Assembly (NCBI RefSeq): GCF_021183825.1
Contig: NZ_CP089211.1
Span: 5,252,501 to 5,316,500, forward strand
DNA from: Sinomicrobium kalidii
Lineage (GTDB): Bacteria; Bacteroidota; Bacteroidia; Flavobacteriales; Flavobacteriaceae
DNA: 64,000 bases
Reading direction: 5' to 3'
Part shown: positions 53,124 through 62,524 of the stretch, in pieces
How the letters are laid out: every line of letters starts with the position of its first letter
Position numbering within the stretch: position 1 is the first letter of the stretch
The notes under the pieces: generated by a model
The model's database searches: none
Told to the model about the DNA's origin: nothing
Seen by the model: only the letters and a program-made list of their open reading frames with translations
Position numbers and translations under genes: made by a program

Positions 53124-54083
53124 ATGCTTAAAGCCGGAGTTCTGGGTGCCGGGCACCTGGGAAAAATTCACCTGCGATTACTCAATCAATCCGACAAATA
53201 CGAGTTGGCCGGTTTCTACGACCCCAACCAGAAAAATGCGCACAAAGTTTCCAAAGAATTCGGATATACTTCGTTTTCTTCTGTAGACGAGCTGATCGAT
53301 GCCGTTGATGTCGTAGATATCGTAACCCCTACCCTTTCCCATTACGACTGCGCTAAAAAGGCCCTTGAAAAAGGCAAACATATTTTCATAGAAAAACCCA
53401 TTGCCAATACCATTGAAGAAGCCGAAGAAATCATAGCACTTGCCGAAAAACACGGCGTTAAGGGACAGGTGGGCCATGTGGAACGGTTCAATCCGGCCTT
53501 TACCGCAGTGAAGGACAAGATCAGCAATCCCATGTTTATAGAAACGCATCGCCTTGCGGAATTCAATCCCAGGGGCACCGATGTTCCTGTGGTGCTGGAC
53601 CTGATGATACACGATATTGATATTATCCTGAGCCTCGTCAATTCCCCGGTAAAGCACATCAATGCCAGCGGCGTTTCGGTCATCAGCAATTCCCCGGATA
53701 TCGCCAATGCCCGTATTGAGTTTGAAAACGGATGTGTGGCCAACCTTACGGCGAGCAGGATCTCCCTGAAAAACATGCGTAAATCCCGGTTTTTCCAGCG
53801 CGACGCCTACATTTCCGTGGATTTCCTGGAAAAACAGGTGGAAGTGGTGAAAATGAAGGACGCCCCGAAGACCTCTGATGAATTTGCCCTGATCCTCCAA
53901 AATGCGGAAGGTATAAAAAAACAGATTTATTTCGAAAACCCCAAGATAGTTCCCAATAACGCTATCCTGGACGAACTGGAGACTTTTGCCGATGCCATTG
54001 CGAACAATACCACCCCTATTGTTACCCTGTCACAAGGGAAGAATGCACTGAAAGTGGCCATGGAAATCATTGCGAGTTTTTGA
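53124..54083 (+). CDS. Gfo/Idh/MocA family oxidoreductase, cytoplasmic
   Basis: 319 residues from ATG 53124 (MLKAGVLGAGHLGKIHLRLLNQS); a TTG seven codons upstream is also open. The Rossmann motif GVLGAGHLGKIH and the family motif FIEKPIANTIEEAEEII are clear, with VGHVERFNPAF and LDLMIHDIDIILSL resembling biliverdin reductase/WlbA-like members. No Tat or Sec signal is present, in contrast to the homologue at 11356. The substrate is unknown. It is followed 84 bases later by the hydroxyacyl-CoA dehydrogenase gene, possibly in one transcript. Confidence 0.85.
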   Translation: MLKAGVLGAGHLGKIHLRLLNQSDKYELAGFYDPNQKNAHKVSKEFGYTSFSSVDELIDAVDVVDIVTPTLSHYDCAKKALEKGKHIFIEKPIANTIEEAEEIIALAEKHGVKGQVGHVERFNPAFTAVKDKISNPMFIETHRLAEFNPRGTDVPVVLDLMIHDIDIILSLVNSPVKHINASGVSVISNSPDIANARIEFENGCVANLTASRISLKNMRKSRFFQRDAYISVDFLEKQVEVVKMKDAPKTSDEFALILQNAEGIKKQIYFENPKIVPNNAILDELETFADAIANNTTPIVTLSQGKNALKVAMEIIASF

Positions 54084-54167
54084 TTCCGGATGCTTCTTCC
54101 TGGGAAAACGCTACGGCATTTTATATTCCGAAAACAATCATTACACTTAAACACATAAAAACAGAAC

Positions 54168-55064
54168 ATGAAAAATATAGCAGTTATCGGCGCCGGAACC
54201 ATGGGCAACGGTATAGCCCATACTTTTGCACAGTTCGGCTTTAAGGTTCGGCTCATTGACATTTCTGAAAAAGCACTTGCGGCAGGTATGACCACCATAG
54301 GTAAAAACCTGGACCGCATGATAAAAAAGGAGGCCATCACCGAGGAAGATAAAAAACAGACTCTGGACAATATCCACACCCTGACGGATATGAAAAAGGG
54401 GACAGCGCATGCGGAATTAGTGGTAGAAGCCGCCACAGAAAACCTGGAACTGAAACTGGATATTTTCCGTAAACTGGACGAATGCTGCCCGGAAGACACC
54501 ATCCTTGCCACAAACACTTCTTCCATTTCCATAACGCGGATAGCTTCTGTAACAAAACGGCCGGAACAAGTGATCGGAATGCACTTTATGAACCCTGTGC
54601 CCATTATGAAACTGGTGGAGGTCATCCGCGGATACAGCACCTCCGATGAAACCACCAAAACCGTTCTGGAACTATCGGGAAAACTCCGTAAAACACCGGT
54701 TGAAGTCAATGACTATCCGGGCTTTGTGGCCAACCGCATCCTCATGCCGATGATCAACGAGGCTGTTGAAACCCTGCATAGCGGTGTGGCCGGAGTAAAA
54801 GAGATTGACACTGTAATGAAACTTGGTATGGCCCACCCCATGGGCCCTCTCCAACTGGCCGATTTTATCGGACTGGATGTATGCCTGTCTATCCTGAATG
54901 TGATGTACGACGGGTTCAAAAACCCGAAATACGCCCCCTGCCCCCTGTTGGTAAACATGGTAACCGCAGGCAAACTGGGCATAAAATCAGGCGAAGGGTT
55001 TTACGATTATTCCGAAAGCAAAAAAGCCGAAAAGGTATCCGGAATATTTTCGCAGAAAAGATAA
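54168..55064 (+). CDS. 3-hydroxybutyryl-CoA / 3-hydroxyacyl-CoA dehydrogenase
   Basis: A 298-residue single-domain-pair enzyme that oxidises or forms 3-hydroxyacyl-CoA with NAD(P). Rossmann motif VIGAGTMGNGIAHTFAQFGFKVRLIDIS at residues 5-32, catalytic His-Glu region in NPVPIMKLVEVIRG, PGFVANRILMPMINEA and the C-terminal DFIGLDVCLSILNVMYDGF. It is the stand-alone (HbdA/PaaH-type) form rather than a FadB fusion. Downstream is a palindrome (55074-55097) and a DUF1015 gene. Confidence 0.93.
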   Translation: MKNIAVIGAGTMGNGIAHTFAQFGFKVRLIDISEKALAAGMTTIGKNLDRMIKKEAITEEDKKQTLDNIHTLTDMKKGTAHAELVVEAATENLELKLDIFRKLDECCPEDTILATNTSSISITRIASVTKRPEQVIGMHFMNPVPIMKLVEVIRGYSTSDETTKTVLELSGKLRKTPVEVNDYPGFVANRILMPMINEAVETLHSGVAGVKEIDTVMKLGMAHPMGPLQLADFIGLDVCLSILNVMYDGFKNPKYAPCPLLVNMVTAGKLGIKSGEGFYDYSESKKAEKVSGIFSQKR

Positions 55065-55073
55065 ATCCTCTGC

Positions 55074-55097
55074 GGAGACGCACGGCCGTGCGTCTCC
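55074..55097. repeat. GGAGACGCACGG/CCGTGCGTCTCC perfect palindrome
   Basis: A 24-base palindrome 10 bases after the dehydrogenase stop, the ACGCAC form of the repeat also at 39715-39736. It can fold as a 12-bp hairpin. No T-run follows. Confidence 0.75.
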
Positions 55098-55194
55098 GCG
55101 GGATAGGATATCTGTTAGATAGACAAAAACCATCCTTCCCCGGTCGTTATTGTACAGGCCTATTTTAATTTGGCAAAACCTGATTTTTACCTTC

Positions 55195-56430
55195 ATGGCA
55201 ACAATACATCCCTTCAAAGCTGTTCGTCCCACCAAAGACAAGGCAAGCCTGGTGGCCTCCCGTTCTTATGAAAGCTATTCCAAAAAGGAAAGAGAAGCAC
55301 GGTTAAAATACAACCCGTATTGCTTTTTGCACATTATAAATCCCGGTTATAAATATCACCGGGAAGTCTCCGGGGAAAACCGTTTTAAACTCGTGCGGAA
55401 CAGATATCTCGAATTCCGGGAAGACCACATTTTTATACAGGATGAAACCCCCTCTTTCTACATCTATAAACAGAAGACCAGAAAACATACGTTCTGTGGT
55501 ATTTTGGGAGGGGCAAGTGCAGAAGATTACAAAAACAATGTCATTAAAAAGCACGAAGCCACCATACAATCCCGCGAAGAGTTGTTTATGGAGTACCTGA
55601 AAACGGTAGGGTTTAATACGGAACCGGTCCTGCTCACCTATCCGGACAATAACCTTATTGACAATATTGTAAATGAGGTTACTTCAACCGATGCTGAATA
55701 TGAATTTACAACAACGGACAGGGTAACACATTATCTCTGGAAGCTTTCCGACCCGGAAAAGATAAGTGCCGTTCAAGAGGAATTCGGGAACATGGGCGAT
55801 GTGTATATCGCAGACGGGCACCACCGGTCGGCATCTTCGTATTTACTGGCGGAAAATCTGAAGAAAGAGAATCCGGGACATACAGGCAGGGAAGCATATA
55901 ACTTTTTTATGAGTTTCTTTATACCCGAATCCAACCTGAAGATCTACGAGTTTAACCGTATGATAAAGGGATTGAACGGACTTTCCAAAGAAGATTTCCT
56001 CATAAAACTGGACGAATGGTACCGTATTGAAAACCGGGGATCGGAGCTTTACCTGCCGTCAAAAAAACACCACTTTACGATGTACCTGGACGGTGAATTC
56101 TATTCGCTCTACCTAAGGAAGACGATTTACGACTTTACCGACTCCCTGAGTACGCTGGACACACAGTTGCTTTACAAGACCGTTCTGGACCCGATACTCG
56201 GCATAAAAGACCTCCGTAACGACGATCGTATCGCCTACGGTTGCGGCAAAAACAATGTTGTGGAAATGAAATCGTTAATTGACAAAGGCAAATATACGGT
56301 TGGTTTCGGCATGCTGCCCGTAACCATGGAGGAAATAAAGAAAATAGCGGACGAAGGCCTTCAAATGCCTCCCAAGAGCACTTATATCGATCCCAAACTG
56401 CGGAGTGGAATAACAATCTATGAATTTTAA
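55195..56430 (+). CDS. DUF1015 family protein
   Basis: About 411 residues from ATG 55195 (MATIHPFKAVRPTKDKASLVASRSYESYSKK). The upstream extension is not plausible. DUF1015 hallmarks are the N-terminal PFKAVRP, the tract NPYCFLHIINPG, the YADGHHRSASSYLLAEN motif (ADGHHR) near residue 205, and FNRMIKGLN. Members are found in many bacteria, often near serine-synthesis genes. The biochemical role is not settled to my knowledge. It lies 17 bases before yggS in the same direction, so co-transcription is likely. Confidence 0.85.
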   Translation: MATIHPFKAVRPTKDKASLVASRSYESYSKKEREARLKYNPYCFLHIINPGYKYHREVSGENRFKLVRNRYLEFREDHIFIQDETPSFYIYKQKTRKHTFCGILGGASAEDYKNNVIKKHEATIQSREELFMEYLKTVGFNTEPVLLTYPDNNLIDNIVNEVTSTDAEYEFTTTDRVTHYLWKLSDPEKISAVQEEFGNMGDVYIADGHHRSASSYLLAENLKKENPGHTGREAYNFFMSFFIPESNLKIYEFNRMIKGLNGLSKEDFLIKLDEWYRIENRGSELYLPSKKHHFTMYLDGEFYSLYLRKTIYDFTDSLSTLDTQLLYKTVLDPILGIKDLRNDDRIAYGCGKNNVVEMKSLIDKGKYTVGFGMLPVTMEEIKKIADEGLQMPPKSTYIDPKLRSGITIYEF

Positions 56431-56447
56431 CCCTGAATTCTGAAAAA

Positions 56448-57107
56448 ATGAGCATATCCGAAAACCTCAGAAACCTGAAGAACGAACTTCCCGAACACGT
56501 CAGCCTGGTTGCGGTATCCAAGACCAAGCCCGTAAGTGACCTTATGGAAGCTTACCGGGCAGGGCAACGGATCTTCGGAGAAAATAAGGTCCAGGAAATG
56601 ACCGAAAAATGGCAGGAAATGCCCAAAGATGTGGAGTGGCACATGATCGGTCATGTACAACGGAACAAGGTAAAATACATGGCCGAATACGTTTCCCTCA
56701 TACACGGTGTGGACAGCCTGAAACTCCTGAAGGAAATCGAAAAACAGGCCGGAAAACATCAAAGGGTCATTCCGTGTCTCCTGCAAATTCACATTGCGGA
56801 AGAAGAGACCAAATTCGGGATGGATGAAGGAGAAGCCATGGCCCTGTTACAATCCGAAGAAGTACAGGCCATGAAACACGTAAAGATCATCGGGTTTATG
56901 GGCATGGCCACATTTACAGAAGATCAGGCCCAGATAAAAAAGGAATTTCAGACACTCAAAGCCCTTTTCGACAAAGTTTCCGCCGAAAGACCGGAAATAC
57001 AGGTCCTTTCAATGGGAATGAGCGGTGATTATGTCACGGCCGTGGCATGTGGCAGCACAATGGTTCGGATAGGAAATAGTATATTTGGAGCGCGAAATTA
57101 TCATTGA
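56448..57107 (+). CDS. yggS: YggS/PLPBP family pyridoxal phosphate homeostasis protein
   Basis: A 219-residue single-domain PLP-binding protein with a type III (alanine-racemase-like) barrel, acting in PLP homeostasis and amino-acid balance. Landmarks: VSLVAVSKTKPVSDLMEAY with the PLP lysine in SKTK, RIFGENKVQEMTEKW, EWHMIGHVQRNKVKYMAEYVSLIHGVDSLKL and LSMGMSGDYVTAVACGSTMVRIGNSIFGAR. Loss of YggS in other bacteria disturbs threonine/isoleucine metabolism, which is of interest near ilv genes, but no link beyond proximity is shown here. Confidence 0.94.
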   Translation: MSISENLRNLKNELPEHVSLVAVSKTKPVSDLMEAYRAGQRIFGENKVQEMTEKWQEMPKDVEWHMIGHVQRNKVKYMAEYVSLIHGVDSLKLLKEIEKQAGKHQRVIPCLLQIHIAEEETKFGMDEGEAMALLQSEEVQAMKHVKIIGFMGMATFTEDQAQIKKEFQTLKALFDKVSAERPEIQVLSMGMSGDYVTAVACGSTMVRIGNSIFGARNYH

Positions 57108-57171
57108 TTTCATAGAAAACAAGGTGGGAAACCTGCCTTAAAATCGATAATCCCCATCGGGAAAAAGGTGT

Positions 57172-58557
57172 ATGTACGCTATTTTAGACATAGAAACCAC
57201 AGGAGGACAATACAACGAAGAAGGCATTACGGAAATTGCCATTTACAAATATGACGGACATAAGGTAACGGACCGTTTTATCAGCCTGGTCAACCCGGAA
57301 CGGGAAATACAGCCTTTTGTAGTCAACCTGACGGGAATCAACAATACCATGCTAAGATCGGCCCCGAAGTTTTATGAAGTGGCCAAGCGGATCGTGGAGA
57401 TAACGGAGGACTGTATCCTCGTAGCCCACAACGCCCAATTCGATTACCGGATATTGCGGACGGAGTTTCAACGGCTGGGTTTCGAGTACCAAAGGAAAAC
57501 CATATGCACCGTGGAACTTTCACAAAAACTCATCCCGGAAGCAGATTCCTACAGCCTGGGCAAACTGGTACGTTCGCTCGGCATCCCGGTTAGCGATAGA
57601 CACCGGGCCAGCGGGGATGCACAGGCCACAGTAAAGCTCTTTAAGCTGCTCCTTGCCAAGGACCAGTCCAAAGAGATCGTCAGGGCAAGTATAAAATCAG
57701 AAAACACGGGCACCCTTTCCCCCAAACTCCTTAATATTGTTGAACAACTCCCGGAAAAGGTAGGCGTTTATTACATTCACAGGGAAGACGGGGGCATTAT
57801 TTACATAGGCAAGAGCAAGAACATAAAGCGTCGGGTCAATCAACACTTTGCCCGGACGGCCAAAAAGGCAAGGCTTATCCAGAAAGAGGTCGTAGCCGTG
57901 ACCTATGAAGAAACCGGGAACGAACTGATAGCCCTGCTCAAGGAAAATGAAGAAATAAAAAAGAACCAGCCCAAATACAACCGGTCCAGAAAGCGAAAAC
58001 TGTTCGCTTACGGCCTGTTTCAGCAAAAAAACGAACACGGTTACACCGAATTGTTCACCGACCGGCTGAAAAACAACCGCTCTTCGGCACTGAGAAAACC
58101 CGTAGCCACCTTTACTTCAATCCACGAAGCAAAAAATACGCTGTACAAACTCACCGAAGAGTTTGAGCTGTGCAATAAACTCACCGGATTGTCGGATGCC
58201 AAAAAACACTGTTTCAACTACTCCATCCAAAAATGCAAGGGGGCCTGTATAAACCTGGAATCGACCGGAGAATACAACGAACGGGCAGAAAACGCAGTAA
58301 AAAAATACAGTTACCCACACAACAACATGCTTATCATCGACAAGGGAAGAGAAACCGGAGAGCGGAGTGTTGTGATGATCGAAAAATCTGAATTCAAAGG
58401 TATTGCGTTTTATGATTTAAACTATCAGATTAACAATATAGATATCCTGAAACAAGTCCTTACCCCCATGAAAAACAATGCCGACGCCAGGCATATTATT
58501 CAAATGTACCTGCGCAAGAACAACGGGTATAAGATCATCGAATATTCACAAAAATGA
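57172..58557 (+). CDS. DnaQ-like exonuclease fused to GIY-YIG (UvrC/Cho-like) nuclease
   Basis: A 461-residue fusion. Residues 1-165 are a DEDDh 3'-5' exonuclease (AILDIETTGG with the first acidic pair, LVAHNAQFDYRILRTEF, HRASGDAQAT with His/Asp). Residues ~190-275 are a GIY-YIG endonuclease like UvrC N-terminus (EKVGVYYIHREDGGIIYIGKSKNIKRRVNQHF). The C-terminal ~180 residues are UvrC/Cho-like and contain a cysteine in HCFNYSIQKCKGACI. Such fusions are annotated as DNA polymerase III epsilon-like/Cho proteins. A role in nucleotide-excision repair is likely. It is monocistronic or joined to the gene at 58568, which starts 11 bases later. Confidence 0.87.
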   Translation: MYAILDIETTGGQYNEEGITEIAIYKYDGHKVTDRFISLVNPEREIQPFVVNLTGINNTMLRSAPKFYEVAKRIVEITEDCILVAHNAQFDYRILRTEFQRLGFEYQRKTICTVELSQKLIPEADSYSLGKLVRSLGIPVSDRHRASGDAQATVKLFKLLLAKDQSKEIVRASIKSENTGTLSPKLLNIVEQLPEKVGVYYIHREDGGIIYIGKSKNIKRRVNQHFARTAKKARLIQKEVVAVTYEETGNELIALLKENEEIKKNQPKYNRSRKRKLFAYGLFQQKNEHGYTELFTDRLKNNRSSALRKPVATFTSIHEAKNTLYKLTEEFELCNKLTGLSDAKKHCFNYSIQKCKGACINLESTGEYNERAENAVKKYSYPHNNMLIIDKGRETGERSVVMIEKSEFKGIAFYDLNYQINNIDILKQVLTPMKNNADARHIIQMYLRKNNGYKIIEYSQK

Positions 58558-58567
58558 TAAAAGGGTT

Positions 58568-60556
58568 ATGATCCAGCCAAAATTACTCACCGTTCTATTA
58601 CTGTTCTTTCTTCCTGTTTCTCACGCACAAAATGCCGAAAAGGAATTTACCTTTGGCAGTGTGGCACCGGAGCACCTGACCATGTCCAGCCATGAAAAGG
58701 ACACCACAGCAAATGCCCTTGTCCTGTATGAAAAAGGAACCTCCAAAATCGAAAAGAACGGATTTGGAGAGCCCGTCCTCTCCACGGAAATTATCCGGCG
58801 AATCAAAATATTTAAAAAAGAGGGCCTGGACCGGGCCACTATAGAAATTCCAATTCGAAAATCGCTGGAAAGCAAGGAAAAGGAACGTTTTGTAGAAGCC
58901 GAAGCGATTTCCATAAACACAGACCGCACCGTGCAGAGGCTGGATGAAAAGGACATTTTTACCGAAAATGTCAGCGAAACCCATAACCTGGTCAAATTCA
59001 CGGTCCCGAACGTACAGGAAGGCGCAGTGATCGATTACAGGTACAAGATAGAGTCTCCCTTTTTCTACAATTTCAGATCCTGGATGTTTCAATGGGACAT
59101 TCCCAAACTATACAGCAGGTTTTCCACCAGTATTCCTGCGAATTACAAATACAATATAAAGCTGACCGGCTTTTTAAAACTCGACCATAAAGAAGCTGTA
59201 CTGAAAAAGGACTGTTTTTACTTTCAGGGACTGGGCACTGCCGACTGTGCGGTCAGTACTTACATCATGAAAGATATTCCCGCGTTTAAGGAAGAAGATT
59301 ACATGACCTCCAAATACAACTACCTGTCTTCCATAAACTATGAACTTGAAACCTTTGAAGGTTTTGACGGCATGGAAAAAAAGTTTACCCGGAGCTGGAA
59401 GGATGTGGACAAGGAAATCAAGTACCGGGAAGAAATCGGCAGGCAGGCCAGGAAAACATCGTATTTCAAAAGACTGATCCCCCCGGAGGTCTCTGTGCTG
59501 CCACAGGGAGTGGAAAAGGCCAAAAAAATATACTATTCCCTGCAGGAGCAACTGTTCTGGAATAAGAAAAATTATATCTTCACCCGGGTCGACGTCAAGG
59601 ATGCTTTCAAAAGAAAATCGGGCAGCAATGCCGAACTCAATCTTATCCTCCTTAATTTTTTAAAGGCAAGCGGGTTTAAAGCGGAGTTTATGCTGCTGTC
59701 TACCCGTAACAACGGATTTGCCACGAAGTTATACCCCATCATTTCCGATTTTAATTACCTGGTAGTGAAACTGGATATTGAAAAAATGAGTTTTTTACTG
59801 GACATCACCGATAAGAACCTGCCCTTTGGCGTACTCCCTTTCCGGGCACTCAATGGCTACGGAAGGGTTATGGATATGGACAACGGAAGTTACTGGCAGA
59901 ACATTACTCCCGTGAACAATACACAAACCTATGTAACCACACGGATTATATTTTCTGAAGACGAGCCTGCAAAAATAAGGACCCGAGAAGTGTGTTCCTG
60001 GTATCACGCCTTGTCCAAAAGAAAGAAAGTGCAGGATATCCCGGAAAAAGAGTATATGGAATCCCTCCGGGACCGGTATGACAAGGAAGGTGTCTTTGTC
60101 CTGGACGAATACACCATGCACAACAAGAAAGACCCGGAAAAACAATTTGTTGAGGACTATTCGTTCCGCATGGCCGAAACCCCGGTCTCTGACATCTTGT
60201 TTTTCAATCCGTTCGTAGTGGAGAAAGTAAAGGAGAACCCCTTTACCCTGGACGAAAGAACCTATCCCGTGGATTTTGGCTACCCTTTTTCATACATTCA
60301 CCTGATCACCATAGACTTCGGGGAGCATTATCAACTCAAGGAAATACCGAAGAGCAAAATAATGAAACTGCCGGATAACTCGGGGAACCTGACTTACAAG
60401 ACTTCCCGGAACGGAAATACACTTATGCTCAATGTACGTCTGAGCCTGAAAAAGCCCCTGTACAGCCCGGTGGAATACGAAGGGTTGAAAAAAATATATT
60501 CGGAACTCATATCTTTACAACATAAACAACCTGTCGTATTAGAACGAAAACTGTGA
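58568..60556 (+). CDS. DUF3857 / transglutaminase-like secreted protein lacking the catalytic Cys
   Basis: 662 residues from ATG 58568 (MIQPKLLTVLLLFFLPVSHAQ signal peptide); the frame upstream overlaps the previous gene and is rejected. The N-terminal DUF3857 domain (LYEKGTSKIEKNG, AISINTDRTVQRLDEKDIFTENVSE, VPNVQEGAVIDYRYKIESPFF) is followed by a transglutaminase-like core near residue 350. The usual KxGDCKD active-site segment is replaced by RKSGSNAELNLILLNFLKASGF, so the Cys is absent. FATKLYPIISDFNYLVV keeps the fold. It is probably a non-catalytic envelope protein. Its stop overlaps the K+ channel start. Confidence 0.82.
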   Translation: MIQPKLLTVLLLFFLPVSHAQNAEKEFTFGSVAPEHLTMSSHEKDTTANALVLYEKGTSKIEKNGFGEPVLSTEIIRRIKIFKKEGLDRATIEIPIRKSLESKEKERFVEAEAISINTDRTVQRLDEKDIFTENVSETHNLVKFTVPNVQEGAVIDYRYKIESPFFYNFRSWMFQWDIPKLYSRFSTSIPANYKYNIKLTGFLKLDHKEAVLKKDCFYFQGLGTADCAVSTYIMKDIPAFKEEDYMTSKYNYLSSINYELETFEGFDGMEKKFTRSWKDVDKEIKYREEIGRQARKTSYFKRLIPPEVSVLPQGVEKAKKIYYSLQEQLFWNKKNYIFTRVDVKDAFKRKSGSNAELNLILLNFLKASGFKAEFMLLSTRNNGFATKLYPIISDFNYLVVKLDIEKMSFLLDITDKNLPFGVLPFRALNGYGRVMDMDNGSYWQNITPVNNTQTYVTTRIIFSEDEPAKIRTREVCSWYHALSKRKKVQDIPEKEYMESLRDRYDKEGVFVLDEYTMHNKKDPEKQFVEDYSFRMAETPVSDILFFNPFVVEKVKENPFTLDERTYPVDFGYPFSYIHLITIDFGEHYQLKEIPKSKIMKLPDNSGNLTYKTSRNGNTLMLNVRLSLKKPLYSPVEYEGLKKIYSELISLQHKQPVVLERKL

Positions 60557-61428
60557 AAGAAACCAAGTCAAGATACGAAATATGGAAGCAAAAGGCCCAT
60601 ATTGTCATATATGGTACCAATACACCGGCCGGGAGGTGGTTTGATATTTGTATACTCATATTGATACTTCTCAGTATTCTGGTGGTAATGCTGGAAAGTG
60701 TTGAAGAGATCGACCGCAAATACCACGATATCCTGCTCATCACCGAATGGATTATCACCATACTGTTTACCATAGAGTATTTCATGCGTATAATCACTAT
60801 GAAGAACCCCTGGAAGTATATACTTAGCTTCTACGGAATCATTGACCTGGTGGCCATACTTCCCATGTATCTCTCCTATTTTGTTACCGGCACCCATGTA
60901 TTAGCCACAGTTCGTTCGCTGCGCTTGTTGCGTGTATTTCGTATTATGAAACTCATGCGGTTTATCGGAGAAGCTTCCCAGTTGAGAACTGCCCTTAAAG
61001 CAAGCCGCACCAAAATAGCAGTCTTCCTGTACGCGGTACTTATTATTTCCGTCGTTATCGGTTCTCTCATGTTTGTCATAGAAGGCGAAGAAAACGGGTT
61101 TACCAGTATTCCCAGGAGCATTTACTGGACTATTGTAACACTTACCACCGTGGGATATGGTGACATTGCACCCCAAACCGAACTCGGGCAGTTTATCGCC
61201 GTATTTATTATGATACTGGGGTATGGTATAATTGCCGTACCTACAGGCATAGTTACCGTTGAGTACGCAAAATCGCGGCCACAGGAAAGCGACAAAACAA
61301 TCCTTCAAGAGGAAAGTCCGAAGATATGTAACCAATGCAATACTGAAAATTACAACACAAAAGCCCGGTATTGTTATCACTGTGGAAACCCACTGTTCCT
61401 GCCGGAAAGGGATGTCCGGGAACCGTAG
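60553..61428 (+). CDS. voltage-gated-type potassium channel with C-terminal zinc ribbon
   Basis: A 291-residue membrane protein, GTG start at 60553 overlapping the previous stop (GTGA). About six transmembrane segments in residues 30-235, with an Arg-rich S4-like stretch (TVRSLRLLRVFRIMKLMRF), a pore helix and the selectivity filter TLTTVGYGDIAPQTELGQF. The cytoplasmic tail ends in a zinc-ribbon-like CNQCN...YCYHCGNPLF with two CxxC pairs. Kch-type channels pass potassium. The tail may sense metal or bind a partner, which is inference. Confidence 0.87.
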   Translation: MKETKSRYEIWKQKAHIVIYGTNTPAGRWFDICILILILLSILVVMLESVEEIDRKYHDILLITEWIITILFTIEYFMRIITMKNPWKYILSFYGIIDLVAILPMYLSYFVTGTHVLATVRSLRLLRVFRIMKLMRFIGEASQLRTALKASRTKIAVFLYAVLIISVVIGSLMFVIEGEENGFTSIPRSIYWTIVTLTTVGYGDIAPQTELGQFIAVFIMILGYGIIAVPTGIVTVEYAKSRPQESDKTILQEESPKICNQCNTENYNTKARYCYHCGNPLFLPERDVREP

Positions 61429-61464
61429 ATCGACCGCTTTTTCAAATTTAATTGCCCTATTTTT

Positions 61465-62394
61465 GTGTCCTTGAAAACGGAAAACACCAAATACCTGATT
61501 ACAGTAGTAGGTCCGACGGCTATCGGAAAAACCGCCCTGGCCATTCAAATAGCCCGGCATTTCCGGACTGCGGTCCTCTCTTCCGATTCCCGGCAGTTTT
61601 ACAGGGAAATGCACATCGGTACAGCTGTGCCTTCTCCGGAGGAATTACAGGCAGCGCCCCACTATTTCATTCAGCACAAAAGTATTCACGACAATTATTC
61701 GGTGGGAGATTTTGAAAGGGAAGCCCTGGATACACTCGGCAAACTCTTCCGTAACAATCAGGTGGTGGTGATGGCCGGTGGCAGCGGACTGTATGTCACT
61801 GCCGTGCTTAAAGGACTGGACGAGTTCCCCGAAGTAGATCCGAAAATCCGTGAACAACTCAACAGGGACCTTGAAGAAAAGGGCATTACCTACCTCCAAA
61901 AACAACTGGAAGAACTGGACCCCGTTTATTACAACCGTGTGGACCGTGAAAACCCGCACCGGCTTATCCGGGCACTGGAAATATGTGTGGGAACACAAAA
62001 GCCCTATTCCGCTTTTCTGTCGCAACCAACAAAAAAAAGGGAATTTACCCCGGTAACCATAGGCCTGACCGCAGAACGAAAAACGATCTACGAACAGATC
62101 AACCGCAGGGTGGATATTATGATGGAAAACGGACTGTTACAGGAAGCTGAATCCCTTCTCCCCTACAAACAGCTCAACGCATTGCAAACTGTAGGATATA
62201 AGGAGTTATTTGCCTATTTCGAAGGTCATTGTACGCTGAAATCTGCCATATCGGAAATCAAAAAAAATACCCGCCGCTTTGCCAAACGCCAGCTTACCTG
62301 GTTCCGGAAACAGGACAATATAATCTGGTTTGATCATAAAGACGGCACCGGCAACATCTTTGAATACCTCTCCTCCCGTATGAGCAAGGATTGA
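61465..62394 (+). CDS. miaA: tRNA dimethylallyltransferase
   Basis: MiaA adds the isopentenyl group to A37 of tRNAs reading UNN codons, including tRNA-Tyr encoded just downstream. 309 residues with a GTG start at 61465 (the only fitting start before the P-loop; a TTG two codons later is an alternative). Motifs: VVGPTAIGKTALAIQIA Walker A, SSDSRQFYREMHIGTAVPS, VVMAGGSGLYVTAVLKGLDEFP, NPHRLIRALEI and TRRFAKRQLTWFRKQ. It is followed by a 5-bp terminator with a T7 run at 62406. Confidence 0.96.
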   Translation: MSLKTENTKYLITVVGPTAIGKTALAIQIARHFRTAVLSSDSRQFYREMHIGTAVPSPEELQAAPHYFIQHKSIHDNYSVGDFEREALDTLGKLFRNNQVVVMAGGSGLYVTAVLKGLDEFPEVDPKIREQLNRDLEEKGITYLQKQLEELDPVYYNRVDRENPHRLIRALEICVGTQKPYSAFLSQPTKKREFTPVTIGLTAERKTIYEQINRRVDIMMENGLLQEAESLLPYKQLNALQTVGYKELFAYFEGHCTLKSAISEIKKNTRRFAKRQLTWFRKQDNIIWFDHKDGTGNIFEYLSSRMSKD

Positions 62395-62405
62395 CCCCGG
62401 GGCTT

Positions 62406-62428
62406 TCCGGAGTTTCCCGGATTTTTTT
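62406..62428 (+). terminator. terminator after miaA
   Basis: TCCGG-AGTTTC-CCGGA stem-loop followed by T7, 12 bases past the stop codon. The stem is short but the T-run is long. Confidence 0.6.
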
Positions 62429-62492
62429 CAGGCGAACGGTTTTCATATTCAAACAGTTGGATTTTTGGTGCGCAACTTCTGTTATTTTTGTC

Positions 62493-62522
62493 TTGCACAA
62501 TCGCAAAACAGCGCTATATTTG
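62493..62522 (+). promoter_or_regulatory. tRNA-Tyr promoter
   Basis: TTG (62493-62495), 19 bases, then TATATTTG (62515-62522), a perfect TAnnTTTG box. Transcription should start near 62529, inside the following hairpin (62525-62556). Confidence 0.65.
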
Positions 62523-62524
62523 CA

